A stretch of 17,433 bases of DNA from Candidatus Krumholzibacteriia bacterium (GCA_029935695.1 JAOZJV010000012.1:1-17433), one strand, 5' to 3'; positions 8,053 through 15,853 are shown, counted from the first letter of the stretch. Program-made: numbers and translations. The notes: a model not told the origin generated them from the sequence alone.

Positions 8053-8070
8053 TGGCAACAATTGTGCCCG
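8053..8070 (-). promoter_or_regulatory. Sigma-54 promoter for the leftward phosphate gene train
   Basis: The minus strand reads CGGGCACAATTGTTGCCA. It matches the -24/-12 consensus (TGGCAC-N5-TTGC) with GGCAC and TTGC intact and exact GG-N10-GC spacing (GG at 8068-8067, GC at 8056-8055). Predicted start is near 8043, leaving a leader of about 69 nt before the CYTH ATG; the leader holds a short hairpin (GGGCC/GGCCC at 7995-8007). The dyad at 8143-8156 lies about 107 bp upstream, typical for an enhancer site. Confidence 0.7.
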
Positions 8071-8086
8071 CAACCCAATTAACTTT

Positions 8087-8114
8087 TTGGTGTTTAATAA
8101 CAACAGGTTACAAT
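8087..8114 (+). promoter_or_regulatory. Possible sigma-70 promoter for the sensory operon
   Basis: TTGGTG (8087-8092) and TACAAT (8109-8114) are separated by 16 nt; the -10 matches 5 of 6 consensus bases, the -35 only about half. Transcription would begin near 8121 and pass through the dyad cluster before the GTG at 8231, so regulator binding there could also damp expression of the sensory genes. Confidence 0.3.
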
Positions 8115-8142
8115 ACAGGAAGCATCAAACCGGTGATCCAGA

Positions 8143-8177
8143 TGGCGAAATTTCGCTGGACACGCCACCACTGGCGA
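8143..8177. promoter_or_regulatory. Putative enhancer/operator of the NtrC-type regulator (divergent region)
   Basis: Contains TGGCGAAATTTCGC (8143-8156), within which 8145-8156 is a perfect 12-bp palindrome. It differs at one base from the core of the dyad at 12041-12062. Further half-sites follow at 8162-8167 (ACGCCA, inverted) and 8172-8177 (TGGCGA, direct). The four half-sites begin at 8143, 8153, 8162 and 8172, close to one helical turn apart. The rest of the 7975-8230 region holds the two promoters listed and no gene I can support. Confidence 0.6.
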
Positions 8178-8230
8178 CGGATCATTAAGTGAAATATGAA
8201 TTTCTTGTTTTTTGGTCGGAAGGACGCCCA

Positions 8231-9196
8231 GTGAGCCCATCCTCCACATCATCCATCAAGTCGGGCATGGTCACCTGGCTGGTGTTGATCCTGGCTGTTT
8301 TCCTGGTGTGGGGAAACAATCTGGTCTACAATAAACTGGTTGATATCCGTCATAAAAATGCGCCCATGCCATCACAAAATACTTTCCTCGGCTCAGCCAG
8401 AAGTTCCCGCGACCAAACCGTAGTGCGTGTGGGTGTGGTATCCAAATTTGCCCCTAATATTATTTACCGTCTGTACCAGCCCATCATGGATTACCTCAAC
8501 ACCCACAGTGATCGTCACCATGAACTGGCCCTCAGTGAAAGTTATCAGGATGCGGCCCGCAGCCTGCGCCTCGGTGAAGTACAGGCTTCATTTCTGGGTG
8601 CCTGGATGTGTCATCTGCTGACTCCCGAATCCGGTCTCATTCCAGTGGCCATGCCCGTCAATGCCGAAGGCCTCCCCCGCTTCCAAGTGGTGTTGATCAC
8701 GGCAGCCGATTCACCCATCCACTCTCTTGAAGATCTGGCTGGGAAAAAAGTTGCTGTGCCTTCGGATCAGGCTTTTTCCGGCAACTGGCTGCAAAACGGT
8801 GGGCTGCTTTCAGCGGGGCTTCAAGTGGCCGACCTGGACACCATCCAGCATTTTCAACACCACGAAACGGTGATCTGGCAAGTCTTGCGTGGGAATTTTG
8901 CGGCCGGGGTGGTTAAGGAAAGCCTGGCTCAAAGATACCAATCCCGGGGCCTGCGCACGGTGGCCCTTTCTCCCGCCATCCCCGGTCCACCTTTGGTCAT
9001 CTGCAACAAAAACCAAAGCGAAGAAGTGCAGGAAATGGTGCAATTACTGCTGTCTCTGGACCGCAATAATGCTCAGGATCGTGCCCTGATGCAGGGCTGG
9101 ACTCCCGAATTCGCCTTCGGGTTTATTCCGGTGGACCCCCGCTCTTTCAAAGAGGATTTTCTGGGACCAATGGGTGCAGAAGGAAGCGCACCATGA
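8231..9196 (+). CDS. Membrane-tethered PhnD-like phosphorus-compound-binding sensor protein
   Basis: 321 residues. GTG at 8231 is chosen because AAGGA (8220-8224) lies 6 nt upstream; a GTG at 8189 lacks such a site. An uncleaved N-terminal helix (about residues 13-30, MVTWLVLILAVFLVWG) anchors the protein, with the rest periplasmic. From about residue 62 the sequence follows the PhnD/phosphonate-binding (PF12974) pattern: VRVGVVSKFAPNIIYRLYQPIMDYL, LRLGEVQASFLGAWM, FQVVLITAADSPIHSLEDLAGKKVAVPS, then the second lobe with GNFAAGVVKESLA and ALSPAIPGPPLVICNK. Relatives bind phosphonate, phosphite or phosphate, though the family also includes other ligands. No ABC permease or ATPase genes are nearby. 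The stop overlaps the kinase ATG (ATGA), so it is most likely the ligand-binding partner of the kinase rather than a transport component. Confidence 0.88.
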   Translation: MSPSSTSSIKSGMVTWLVLILAVFLVWGNNLVYNKLVDIRHKNAPMPSQNTFLGSARSSRDQTVVRVGVVSKFAPNIIYRLYQPIMDYLNTHSDRHHELALSESYQDAARSLRLGEVQASFLGAWMCHLLTPESGLIPVAMPVNAEGLPRFQVVLITAADSPIHSLEDLAGKKVAVPSDQAFSGNWLQNGGLLSAGLQVADLDTIQHFQHHETVIWQVLRGNFAAGVVKESLAQRYQSRGLRTVALSPAIPGPPLVICNKNQSEEVQEMVQLLLSLDRNNAQDRALMQGWTPEFAFGFIPVDPRSFKEDFLGPMGAEGSAP

Positions 9197-10677
9197 TCTC
9201 CCAAACGGGCAGCCGAACCGGTCTTCGCGGGCGTATTCTTTTGACCGTGGGACTCACCACCATCCTGATCATGATGCTCATGTCCTGGGGAATTTTGTAC
9301 CGCTGGCGTCAGGGCCAGATCCAACGGGAAGAAGGCACTGCCCTGGCCGTCAGTCATGCCTTTTCCGTAGCGGTCATCGACGCCCTGGTGTACGCCGGGC
9401 AGGGCTTTGAACAGCCTGAAGGTGTGCTGGATCATTATGTGGAATTATTCATGGTCCAGAACCAGCGCCTGCGCGCCATCACCATTCTGGATCCCGAAGG
9501 TGAAGTGGTCGCCCAAAGCTGGGGCCATCTGCCCGGGTTGTGGGTGGCGGGAGATTTGCCCGCCATCATGACCGTGCCCGGCCCCCGGGTGGTGATCGAC
9601 CAAAACCCGGAGGGTTCCTGGGTATTGGAAACCATCATGCCCATGCATTCCGGTAACCACCGGTGGGGTGTTCTGGTGCTGTCTTTCGAAGCCGACTCCA
9701 TCCGCTCGCGTCTGGCCCAGGGATTTTTCCTGCTGCTGATTTTTTCCGCTGCCGTCACGTCGATTCTGCTGCTTCTTCTGTGGATGTTGTTGAGCCGCAT
9801 CCTCAACTCTCTGCATACTCTGGTCACGGCCATGGATCAGGTGGATTTTGAAACGGGATATGTACCGCCGCTGCCTTCCCGGGGTGATGAAATCGGCCTG
9901 CTCAACCTTGGTTTTCAACAGATGGGAAAACGGCTCCAGCAAAGCCGTCAGGATGTTTTGCGTGCCGAAAAACAAGTGTGGCATGCCGAACGTCTGGCAT
10001 CCATTGGGCGCCTGGCCTCAGGGCTGGCCCATGAAATCAACAATCCCATCAACGGCGTGCGCAATTGTATTTACGCCATCAAGGCTGATCCGGAAAATCG
10101 GGAACAAACCAATGAATACCTGGAGATGATGGACGAAGGTCTTTCCCATGCTTCGGGAGTGATCGAAAAGCTGCTGGGCTTCGCGCGCAAACAACAATCC
10201 GGTCTGGCTCCAGTGTTGCTCAACGATGCTGTGGAGTCGGTTATTCGTCTGGTGAATTTCAAATTGGGACGAAAAAACATCACCCTGAAAACAGAGCTTG
10301 ATCCTGATCTGCCAACGGTGATGGCCGACCGACAACTCATCCAGGAAGTGATCATGAATTTGCTGATCAACGCGGTGGATGCGGTGCCCGATGGTGGGTT
10401 CATTCGTATCAGAACCCAGGCAAACGATGACGAGATTCTGCTGTTGGTTCACGACCAGGGCCACGGCATTGCCCGGCACATTCAGGATCAGATTTTTGAC
10501 CCATTCTTCACCACCAAAGACACCGGAGAAGGCACCGGGCTGGGGCTTTCCATCAGCCTGGGAATTGTCCAGGCCCACGGTGGCATTCTCCATGTGGAGA
10601 GCACCCCGGAAGACGGCACCACGTTCACCATGCAGCTGCCCATGGAAAGCGCCATTGAAACCGAGGAAAAAGAATGA
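9193..10677 (+). CDS. Sensor histidine kinase (NtrB/AtoS-like class)
   Basis: 494 residues. Two membrane helices (about 14-36 and 178-203) enclose a periplasmic domain of about 140 residues with a Cache-like pattern (RLRAITILDPEGEVVAQS, GVLVLSFEADSI). A HAMP-like linker follows (to about 250), then HisKA with H280 in GLAHEINNPINGV. The ATPase domain has an N-box (N389, N393 in NLLINAVDA), G1 (D421-G425, DQGHG), F-box (IFDPFF) and G2 (GEGTGLGLS, 445-453). All catalytic residues are intact. HEINNP kinases usually pair with sigma-54 activators, as here. The ATG lies in an ATGA overlap with the binding protein, with AAGGA 8 nt upstream, and its own stop overlaps the regulator ATG. The kinase likely reads the state of the tethered binding protein; the ligand is unknown. 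Confidence 0.96.
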   Translation: MISQTGSRTGLRGRILLTVGLTTILIMMLMSWGILYRWRQGQIQREEGTALAVSHAFSVAVIDALVYAGQGFEQPEGVLDHYVELFMVQNQRLRAITILDPEGEVVAQSWGHLPGLWVAGDLPAIMTVPGPRVVIDQNPEGSWVLETIMPMHSGNHRWGVLVLSFEADSIRSRLAQGFFLLLIFSAAVTSILLLLLWMLLSRILNSLHTLVTAMDQVDFETGYVPPLPSRGDEIGLLNLGFQQMGKRLQQSRQDVLRAEKQVWHAERLASIGRLASGLAHEINNPINGVRNCIYAIKADPENREQTNEYLEMMDEGLSHASGVIEKLLGFARKQQSGLAPVLLNDAVESVIRLVNFKLGRKNITLKTELDPDLPTVMADRQLIQEVIMNLLINAVDAVPDGGFIRIRTQANDDEILLLVHDQGHGIARHIQDQIFDPFFTTKDTGEGTGLGLSISLGIVQAHGGILHVESTPEDGTTFTMQLPMESAIETEEKE

Positions 10678-12011
10678 AAATCCTGATGGTCGAAGACGAA
10701 CGCATGACCCGCATTGCATTGACCGGCACCCTGCGCAAAGAAGGCCACGAAGTGCTGCCCTGCCCTGATGGGCACACAGCCATTGCCGCCCTGGACAACA
10801 ATGTTTTCGATGTTGTGTTGACGGACCTGAACCTGCCGGGCCCCGACGGCATTGAGATTCTCCGCCATGCAGTGCAGAAAAACCCGGATATCAAAGTCAT
10901 CATCATGACGGCCTACGCCTCCACCGAAACCGCAGTGGAAGCCCTGCGCATCGGGGCCTACGATTACCTGACCAAACCCTTCCAGCCCGACGAGGTTTTG
11001 GCTCGCATCGGGCACATCGAAAACCTTCTCTCGGTGCAGGAAGAAAACCGCACACTCAAGCGACGCATCGCGGACATCAGCCAGCGCAGTATTGTGGGCG
11101 ATTCACCCGTGATGACCCGCCTGATGGAAACCATCACCACCATCGCTCCCGGTGAATTCAGTGTGCTGATTCAGGGCCCCAGCGGCACCGGAAAGGAATT
11201 GGTGGCCCAGGCCATCCACCAGCGCAGCAACCGGCGCGACAAACCCATGGTGGCCATCAACTGTGCGGCCATCCCCGAAACCCTTCTTGAAAGTGAACTT
11301 TTTGGTTATCGCAAAGGAGCTTTCACCGGGGCCGACCGCGATCACGATGGCTATTTCAAGCGGGCCCAGGGAGGCACGCTTTTCATCGATGATATTGATG
11401 ATCTGCCCATGACAGTTCAGGTCAAACTGCTGCGCGTTATCCAGGAAAAAGAAATTGAACCCCTGGGTGGTCGCGGCACCGTCAAAGTGGACTTCCGTTT
11501 AGTCAGCGCCACCAAAGTGAATCTGCGGGATCTGGTGGCCGAAGGTAAATTCAGGGAAGATTTGTATTACCGCCTGAACGTCATCCCCCTGCAACTGCCA
11601 ACGTTGGCAGAACGCAAAGAAGACATTCCTTCTCTGGTGGAACATTTCAGCCGGCGTCTGGGTCAGAGCAAGCCACTGCAACTTTCCAACGAACAGTTCA
11701 CCACTCTGATGAACCATCACTGGCCGGGCAATGTAAGGGAACTGCAAAACGTCGTGGAACGCATGACCGCTTTGCCGAATATTCCAGTGACTGAACTTTT
11801 TGATGATCCGCTGGGCCGCCAATCCACCGCGCATCAAACCCTGGACAATCCCGATCCGGCCGCATTTTCAGGTTACCGTCATTACATGCAAAATTGTGAA
11901 GACCGGATCGTTCAATGGGCCCTGCGGCAGTCTGATGGCAACATCAGCACAGCGGCCCGGTTGCTGGATCTGCCGCGCAGCACGTTGCGCAGTAAACTGG
12001 AGAAAAGGTGA
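10674..12011 (+). CDS. NtrC-family sigma-54-dependent response regulator
   Basis: 445 residues. The receiver domain (about 1-118) has acidic residues E7 and D8, phosphoacceptor D51, T80 and K102. The AAA+ domain has Walker A GPSGTGKE (168-175), the sigma-54 contact loop GAFTGA (215-220) and a Walker B at 234-240 reading GTLFIDD, followed by FREDLYYRLNVIPL. In most relatives Walker B ends in Asp-Glu; here the catalytic Glu position is Asp (D240). The C-terminal Fis-type helix-turn-helix is clear (DGNISTAARLLDLPRSTLRS). The full set means it can act as an enhancer-binding activator once phosphorylated by the adjacent kinase. Two matching dyads with sigma-54 promoters downstream (8143-8156 and 12041-12062) are the obvious targets. 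The ATGA overlap with the kinase gene indicates co-translation. Confidence 0.96.
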   Translation: MKILMVEDERMTRIALTGTLRKEGHEVLPCPDGHTAIAALDNNVFDVVLTDLNLPGPDGIEILRHAVQKNPDIKVIIMTAYASTETAVEALRIGAYDYLTKPFQPDEVLARIGHIENLLSVQEENRTLKRRIADISQRSIVGDSPVMTRLMETITTIAPGEFSVLIQGPSGTGKELVAQAIHQRSNRRDKPMVAINCAAIPETLLESELFGYRKGAFTGADRDHDGYFKRAQGGTLFIDDIDDLPMTVQVKLLRVIQEKEIEPLGGRGTVKVDFRLVSATKVNLRDLVAEGKFREDLYYRLNVIPLQLPTLAERKEDIPSLVEHFSRRLGQSKPLQLSNEQFTTLMNHHWPGNVRELQNVVERMTALPNIPVTELFDDPLGRQSTAHQTLDNPDPAAFSGYRHYMQNCEDRIVQWALRQSDGNISTAARLLDLPRSTLRSKLEKR

Positions 12012-12040
12012 TGTGAGCCGCCGGCGACCTCTCGTGACCA

Positions 12041-12062
12041 AAGTGGCGACATTTCGCCACTT
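12041..12062. promoter_or_regulatory. Putative enhancer (UAS) of the NtrC-type regulator
   Basis: A perfect 9-bp inverted repeat, AAGTGGCGA-CATT-TCGCCACTT, about 30 nt past the regulator stop. No T-run follows on either strand, arguing against a terminator. Its core TGGCGACATTTCGC matches 13 of 14 bases of the site at 8143-8156. The centre is about 150 bp upstream of the start predicted from the sigma-54 promoter at 12174-12190. An A+T-rich stretch (about 12100-12170) between them could bend, as often seen between enhancer and sigma-54 promoter. Apart from this and the promoter, 12012-12260 holds no gene I can support. Confidence 0.65.
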
Positions 12063-12173
12063 GGCACCGGTGGGAGACGGCAGAGGGTTTGGGGTATATC
12101 AGGAAATCAAATGTAAAATATTGCCAACAAAGAATTAACACAATCTTGACTGGATAACTGAAAATATTCGAAC

Positions 12174-12190
12174 TTGGTACGTGGGTTGCA
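12174..12190 (+). promoter_or_regulatory. Sigma-54 promoter for the Na/Pi transporter and TTT genes
   Basis: TTGGTACGTGGGTTGCA matches TTGGCAC-N5-TTGCA with one change in the -24 box, and keeps exact GG-N10-GC spacing (GG 12176-12177, GC 12188-12189). Transcription would begin near 12201, giving a leader of about 60 nt before the ATG at 12261. Confidence 0.75.
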
Positions 12191-12260
12191 GTCGTTCCTT
12201 CGCTTAGAGCAGCAGGATCTGGAGAATTCGGACCCTTTGCCATGAAATGAAAGGCCTGAG

Positions 12261-14363
12261 ATGATCGCCTCGCGGAGTCAATTGTTCATCATCATTGCAG
12301 CTTTATTTGTCTGCACTGTCGCCTTGCCGGTTTGGGCCGGCGACCTGCACCTGGAACACAACCAGGACAGGGATGGTCGGTGCATTTCAGGCCACGGATC
12401 CACTGTTCTGACCCACGGCGAATTGGAATTATCGGCTCTGGTTCTCACCGACAGTGGCACAGGCATTGGCGGAGTGGAAATCAACTTTGTTCAGGTCGCC
12501 CCTCGGGAGCGAGCCCTTGGCACGGCCATCACTGACGACAGCGGTCTGGCCCTGTTTTTATTTTCGGCCGGCAAAAAAGATAAACCCGCAACAATCGTAG
12601 CCAACATCGCCGGTAGCGATGACCACGAAGGCCGGATTGTTTACCAAATTCCGGTGCGGGAAAAAACCTGGGTGATGTTCATGATCTTCGGCCTGCTCGG
12701 CGGCCTCGGACTGTTCCTCTTCGGTATGGAGATGATGAGTTCCTCCATGCAGCGCTCTGCCGGTGGCAAGATGCGCTCCATCCTTGGCGCCCTGACCGCC
12801 AACCGCTTTATCGGTGTGGCCGTGGGTGCTTTTGTGACCATGGTTATCCAAAGCTCCAGCGCCACCACCGTCATGCTGGTCAGCTTTGTTCAGGCCCAGT
12901 TGATGACCTTCGGTCAAACCCTCGGTGTGATTCTGGGCGCGGACATCGGCACAACCATCACCGCCCAGTTGATCGCCTTTAAACTCACCGATTACGCCCT
13001 GCTGATGATCGCCATTGGCTTTGGGCTGAAATTCCTGGCCAAAAAAGACAAATTGCGCAATATCGGAGATGTCCTGCTCGGATTTGGTCTCCTCTTCTAT
13101 GGTATGCATGTGATGAGCAAGGCCATGTACCCCCTGCGCACCTACACTCCGTTCCTCAATATGCTCACGGAATTGGAAAACCCCATCCTGGGTATCCTGG
13201 TGGGTGCGGCTTTCACCGCTTTAATCCAAAGCTCCAGCGCTTTCACCGGTATCATCATCGTTTTGGCCCAGCAGGGTTTCCTCACCCTGGATGCCGGTAT
13301 CCCACTGATCTTCGGCGCCAACATTGGTACCTGCATCACCGCCGCGCTGGCCAGCATCAACGCTGACCGGGAAGCCAAACGGGTGGCATTGGCTCACACC
13401 ATGTTCAAGGTCATCGGCGTGGCTGTGGCCATCGCCTTTATTCCCCTGCTGGCCAAATTGATCCAGAACATCTCACCCGGTGGCGTCATTGACACTACTG
13501 ACCAGGCGGCCCTGGCTCAATACATTCCCCGGCAAATCGCCAACGCCCACACGGTTTTTAATGTGAGCCTGACTCTGCTCTTTCTGCCCTTCACAAATTT
13601 GTTTGGCAAATTAATAATGCGAATGCTGCCTGATCAACCAGAGGAAGAAGCCGTGCGCTATGATGCCCGTTTCCTGGAACCATCCCTGCTCAAAACACCG
13701 GCCCTGGCTTTGAATCTGGCCAAGGTGGAAATCATTAAAATGGGCGAGTTGGTCAAGGATATGGCCGTCAAAAGCATCGATCCGTTCTTTTCGGGAGATC
13801 TTTCGGAACTGGATGAACTTCACAACATGGAAGAGCGGGTTGACGCTCTGGATGAACAGATTTCAGCCTACCTCATCGACATCGGTAAAAAAGCCCTCAA
13901 CCAGGAACAGGCCGACGAAGTGTATCTCATGCTGCACGTGACAAAGCAGTACGAGCAGATTGCCGATATCATCGACAAGGAATTGCGCCCTCTGGCTCAA
14001 AGCAAGACAGCCAAAGCCACCTCCTTCTCCGAAGAAGGCGCCACCGAGGTCAAAGAATATCATCTCAAGATGATCAAACAAATTGCCCGCAGCATCGACA
14101 CCTTCACCGACAGCAGCCTTGAAAAAGCCATCAAGATGACCAAGAAGCAGGCCAAATATGTGGCCCTTGAGGGTGACTTGAGGCAGCATCACTTCCAGCG
14201 GTTGCAGTCGAATGTCCGGGAATCGGTGTCCACCAGCGGCATCCATCTGGATTTGATGGATTGCATGCGCAAGATGAACAGTTATTCCGCCAACATCGCC
14301 CGCGCCCTGGTGCAGCGGTACGGAGAAAAAAGTGACCCTAAAGATTCCGGAAAGAAATCATGA
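12261..14363 (+). CDS. Na/Pi-cotransporter-family protein with N-terminal Ig-like and C-terminal PhoU domains
   Basis: 700 residues. A cleavable signal peptide (cleavage after VWA26) leads into a periplasmic Ig-like or invasin-like domain (about 27-130: SALVLTDSGTGIGGVEINFVQV, AITDDSGLALFLFSAG). The membrane core (about 133-465) carries the paired transport motifs QSSSATT (Q197-S200) and QSSSAFT (Q323-S326), plus GADIGTTITA and GANIGTCITA, diagnostic of the NptA/SLC34-type phosphate transporters. A helical PhoU-like domain (about 490-690) follows. The core and PhoU tail are normal for the bacterial family; the Ig-like front is an addition. The predicted role is Na+-driven phosphate movement across the inner membrane; some family members export phosphate. 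AAAGG lies 6 nt before the ATG. Its stop overlaps the next ATG (ATGA), and a sigma-54 promoter lies upstream. Confidence 0.93.
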   Translation: MIASRSQLFIIIAALFVCTVALPVWAGDLHLEHNQDRDGRCISGHGSTVLTHGELELSALVLTDSGTGIGGVEINFVQVAPRERALGTAITDDSGLALFLFSAGKKDKPATIVANIAGSDDHEGRIVYQIPVREKTWVMFMIFGLLGGLGLFLFGMEMMSSSMQRSAGGKMRSILGALTANRFIGVAVGAFVTMVIQSSSATTVMLVSFVQAQLMTFGQTLGVILGADIGTTITAQLIAFKLTDYALLMIAIGFGLKFLAKKDKLRNIGDVLLGFGLLFYGMHVMSKAMYPLRTYTPFLNMLTELENPILGILVGAAFTALIQSSSAFTGIIIVLAQQGFLTLDAGIPLIFGANIGTCITAALASINADREAKRVALAHTMFKVIGVAVAIAFIPLLAKLIQNISPGGVIDTTDQAALAQYIPRQIANAHTVFNVSLTLLFLPFTNLFGKLIMRMLPDQPEEEAVRYDARFLEPSLLKTPALALNLAKVEIIKMGELVKDMAVKSIDPFFSGDLSELDELHNMEERVDALDEQISAYLIDIGKKALNQEQADEVYLMLHVTKQYEQIADIIDKELRPLAQSKTAKATSFSEEGATEVKEYHLKMIKQIARSIDTFTDSSLEKAIKMTKKQAKYVALEGDLRQHHFQRLQSNVRESVSTSGIHLDLMDCMRKMNSYSANIARALVQRYGEKSDPKDSGKKS

Positions 14364-15853
14364 TTAGAAAATTTATGATGATTCACCTGTTGGTCATGGT
14401 CATGCTGGCTGGTCTGCCGACTGGTGCCCTGGCTGAGTATCCGGACAAACCCATTGTCATCATTGTGCACGCCAAGCCTGGTGGCGCCATTGATCTGACA
14501 GCCCGAATGATTGCCAAGGTTGCCCGGAATTACACCAAAACACCCATCGTGATTGAGAATAGGTTTGGTGGTTCCGGTGCCGTGGCCATGCGGGCGGTGC
14601 TGGGCAAAGACCCCGATGGTTACCACCTTTTGGCCTTCCCTGCCACGTTCATTTCCACGGTGAAAGTCACCCGCAGCAAAATCACCATGGATGACTACCG
14701 CTTTCTGGCCTGCATGGTGGAAGCGCCCGAAGCACTGATCACCAACCGGCACAGCGATGTGGTCACCGTTGAGGATATTGTGCGAGATGCCAAAGCCAAG
14801 AACGGGCGGCAGATTTGGGTGGGCCCCGGAGTGGGCAGCCTGGATCACCTCATGGCCGTCAAAACCTGGGCCAAACTGGGCATCACGGCAACCTGGCTGC
14901 CCTACGATGGCGGCGGGGAAGCCGTTGCCGCCCTCATGGGTGGTCATGGTACGGTGTATGTGGGAAACCCCGAAGATGTGCGCGGCCGGCCTGACCTGCA
15001 CATTGCCGCGGTCTCAGCCAAGGAAAGGCTGATGCGTTTTCCCGACTCTCCCACCCTGCTGGAGTCGGGATGCGACTTGCCCAATGAAATCATGTGGCGC
15101 GGTTTTGCCGTGCACAAAAACACCCCCGATGAGATCAGCAACTGGTTGACCGACTTGCTGCACAAAGTCTCCACCGATGCGGAATGGGTAGAATTTGTAA
15201 CCTTCAATTCGGCAAAAAACGTATTCTATGAAAGAGACGAATTCACTGCCCTGGTCAACCGTGACAGCCAGGAATCTATCAAGTATCTGAAGATGGCCAA
15301 CATCATTGCCGGAGAACCGGACCAGCAGGCCAAGCAAAAGAGAATGCTGGGCTGGATATTGGTGCCCCTGGTCTTTGCGGGTTTGTTTCTGGTGATCAAA
15401 TTTGGTCGCAAAAACCTCACCGGCCAAACCAGCATTGCCGCCTTCACCCTGGCCCTGGCCCTGCTCTTTCTCTTTTATGCCTTCAGCTTTCCGCCACCGG
15501 GCAATGACCAGAAAGTGGGCGCGGCTTCGATTCCCATCATCTGGGCCCTGGTTCTGATCACTTTTTCCCTGATGCAGATCATCAGCGGCATCAAAAATCC
15601 GGAATCTAATTTCCGGGGCAAGATCCGTCTGGTCCTGGTGATCATCGTCCTGATGACCCTCTTTGTAGCTCTGATGCCCACGGCGGGCTTCTTCCCCTCC
15701 ATGTTGATTCTGCTCATTGGTGGCGTGTACGCCATGGGCTACCGCCGGCACATTACCGTGGGCCTTCTCTCCGCCGGCATGCTCACGTTCTGTTATTTCG
15801 TCTTCATCAAAACTCTCGGCTTACCGCTGCCCATGGGCAACTTTTTCGGATAG
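14360..15853 (+). CDS. TctC-TctB fusion of a tripartite tricarboxylate transporter
   Basis: 497 residues. A signal peptide (cleavage after ALA25) is followed by a TctC/Bug-type binding domain (about 26-315: YPDKPIVIIVHAKPGGAIDL, ARMIAKV, IVIENRFGGSGAVAMRAVLG, DGYHLLAF, WLPYDGGGEAVAALMGGH). Next come a hydrophobic helix (about 329-347) and four to five more spanning stretches (about 357-376, 389-410, 424-462, 467-490), matching the small membrane subunit TctB (VGAASIPIIWALVLITFSLM). TctC is normally a free periplasmic protein and TctB a separate gene; I see no stop or frameshift between them here. The binding domain would therefore be tethered to the transporter. Known systems take up citrate and other carboxylates; the ligand here is unknown. 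The ATG overlaps the preceding stop, and tctA follows by 16 nt. Confidence 0.9.
   Translation: MIRKFMMIHLLVMVMLAGLPTGALAEYPDKPIVIIVHAKPGGAIDLTARMIAKVARNYTKTPIVIENRFGGSGAVAMRAVLGKDPDGYHLLAFPATFISTVKVTRSKITMDDYRFLACMVEAPEALITNRHSDVVTVEDIVRDAKAKNGRQIWVGPGVGSLDHLMAVKTWAKLGITATWLPYDGGGEAVAALMGGHGTVYVGNPEDVRGRPDLHIAAVSAKERLMRFPDSPTLLESGCDLPNEIMWRGFAVHKNTPDEISNWLTDLLHKVSTDAEWVEFVTFNSAKNVFYERDEFTALVNRDSQESIKYLKMANIIAGEPDQQAKQKRMLGWILVPLVFAGLFLVIKFGRKNLTGQTSIAAFTLALALLFLFYAFSFPPPGNDQKVGAASIPIIWALVLITFSLMQIISGIKNPESNFRGKIRLVLVIIVLMTLFVALMPTAGFFPSMLILLIGGVYAMGYRRHITVGLLSAGMLTFCYFVFIKTLGLPLPMGNFFG

Noticed and set aside
7975..8103. N-terminal extension of the CYTH protein from an ATG at 8103
   Set aside because: It would add 43 residues before the ExExK signature and cover the leftward sigma-54 promoter; ATG at 7974 has a spaced CGGAG.
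8214..8227. GG-N10-GC pair on the plus strand before the binding-protein gene
   Set aside because: The -12 box is ACGC, not TTGC, and the start site would fall inside the gene, past the GTG at 8231 that has the best ribosome site.
12041..12062. Dyad read as a terminator of the kinase-regulator operon
   Set aside because: No T-run follows on either strand and the core recurs at 8143-8156 upstream of another sigma-54 promoter, so a binding site explains it better. A minor effect on transcript ends is still possible.
12061..12076. TTGGCAC resembling a sigma-54 -24 box next to the dyad
   Set aside because: No GC occurs at the required spacing (AG is found instead), and a better complete promoter lies at 12174-12190.
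15014..15751. 245-codon open frame on the minus strand
   Set aside because: It is antisense to the TctC-TctB fusion, whose signal peptide, binding domain and membrane helices are clear; the shadow is Gln/His/Asp-rich.
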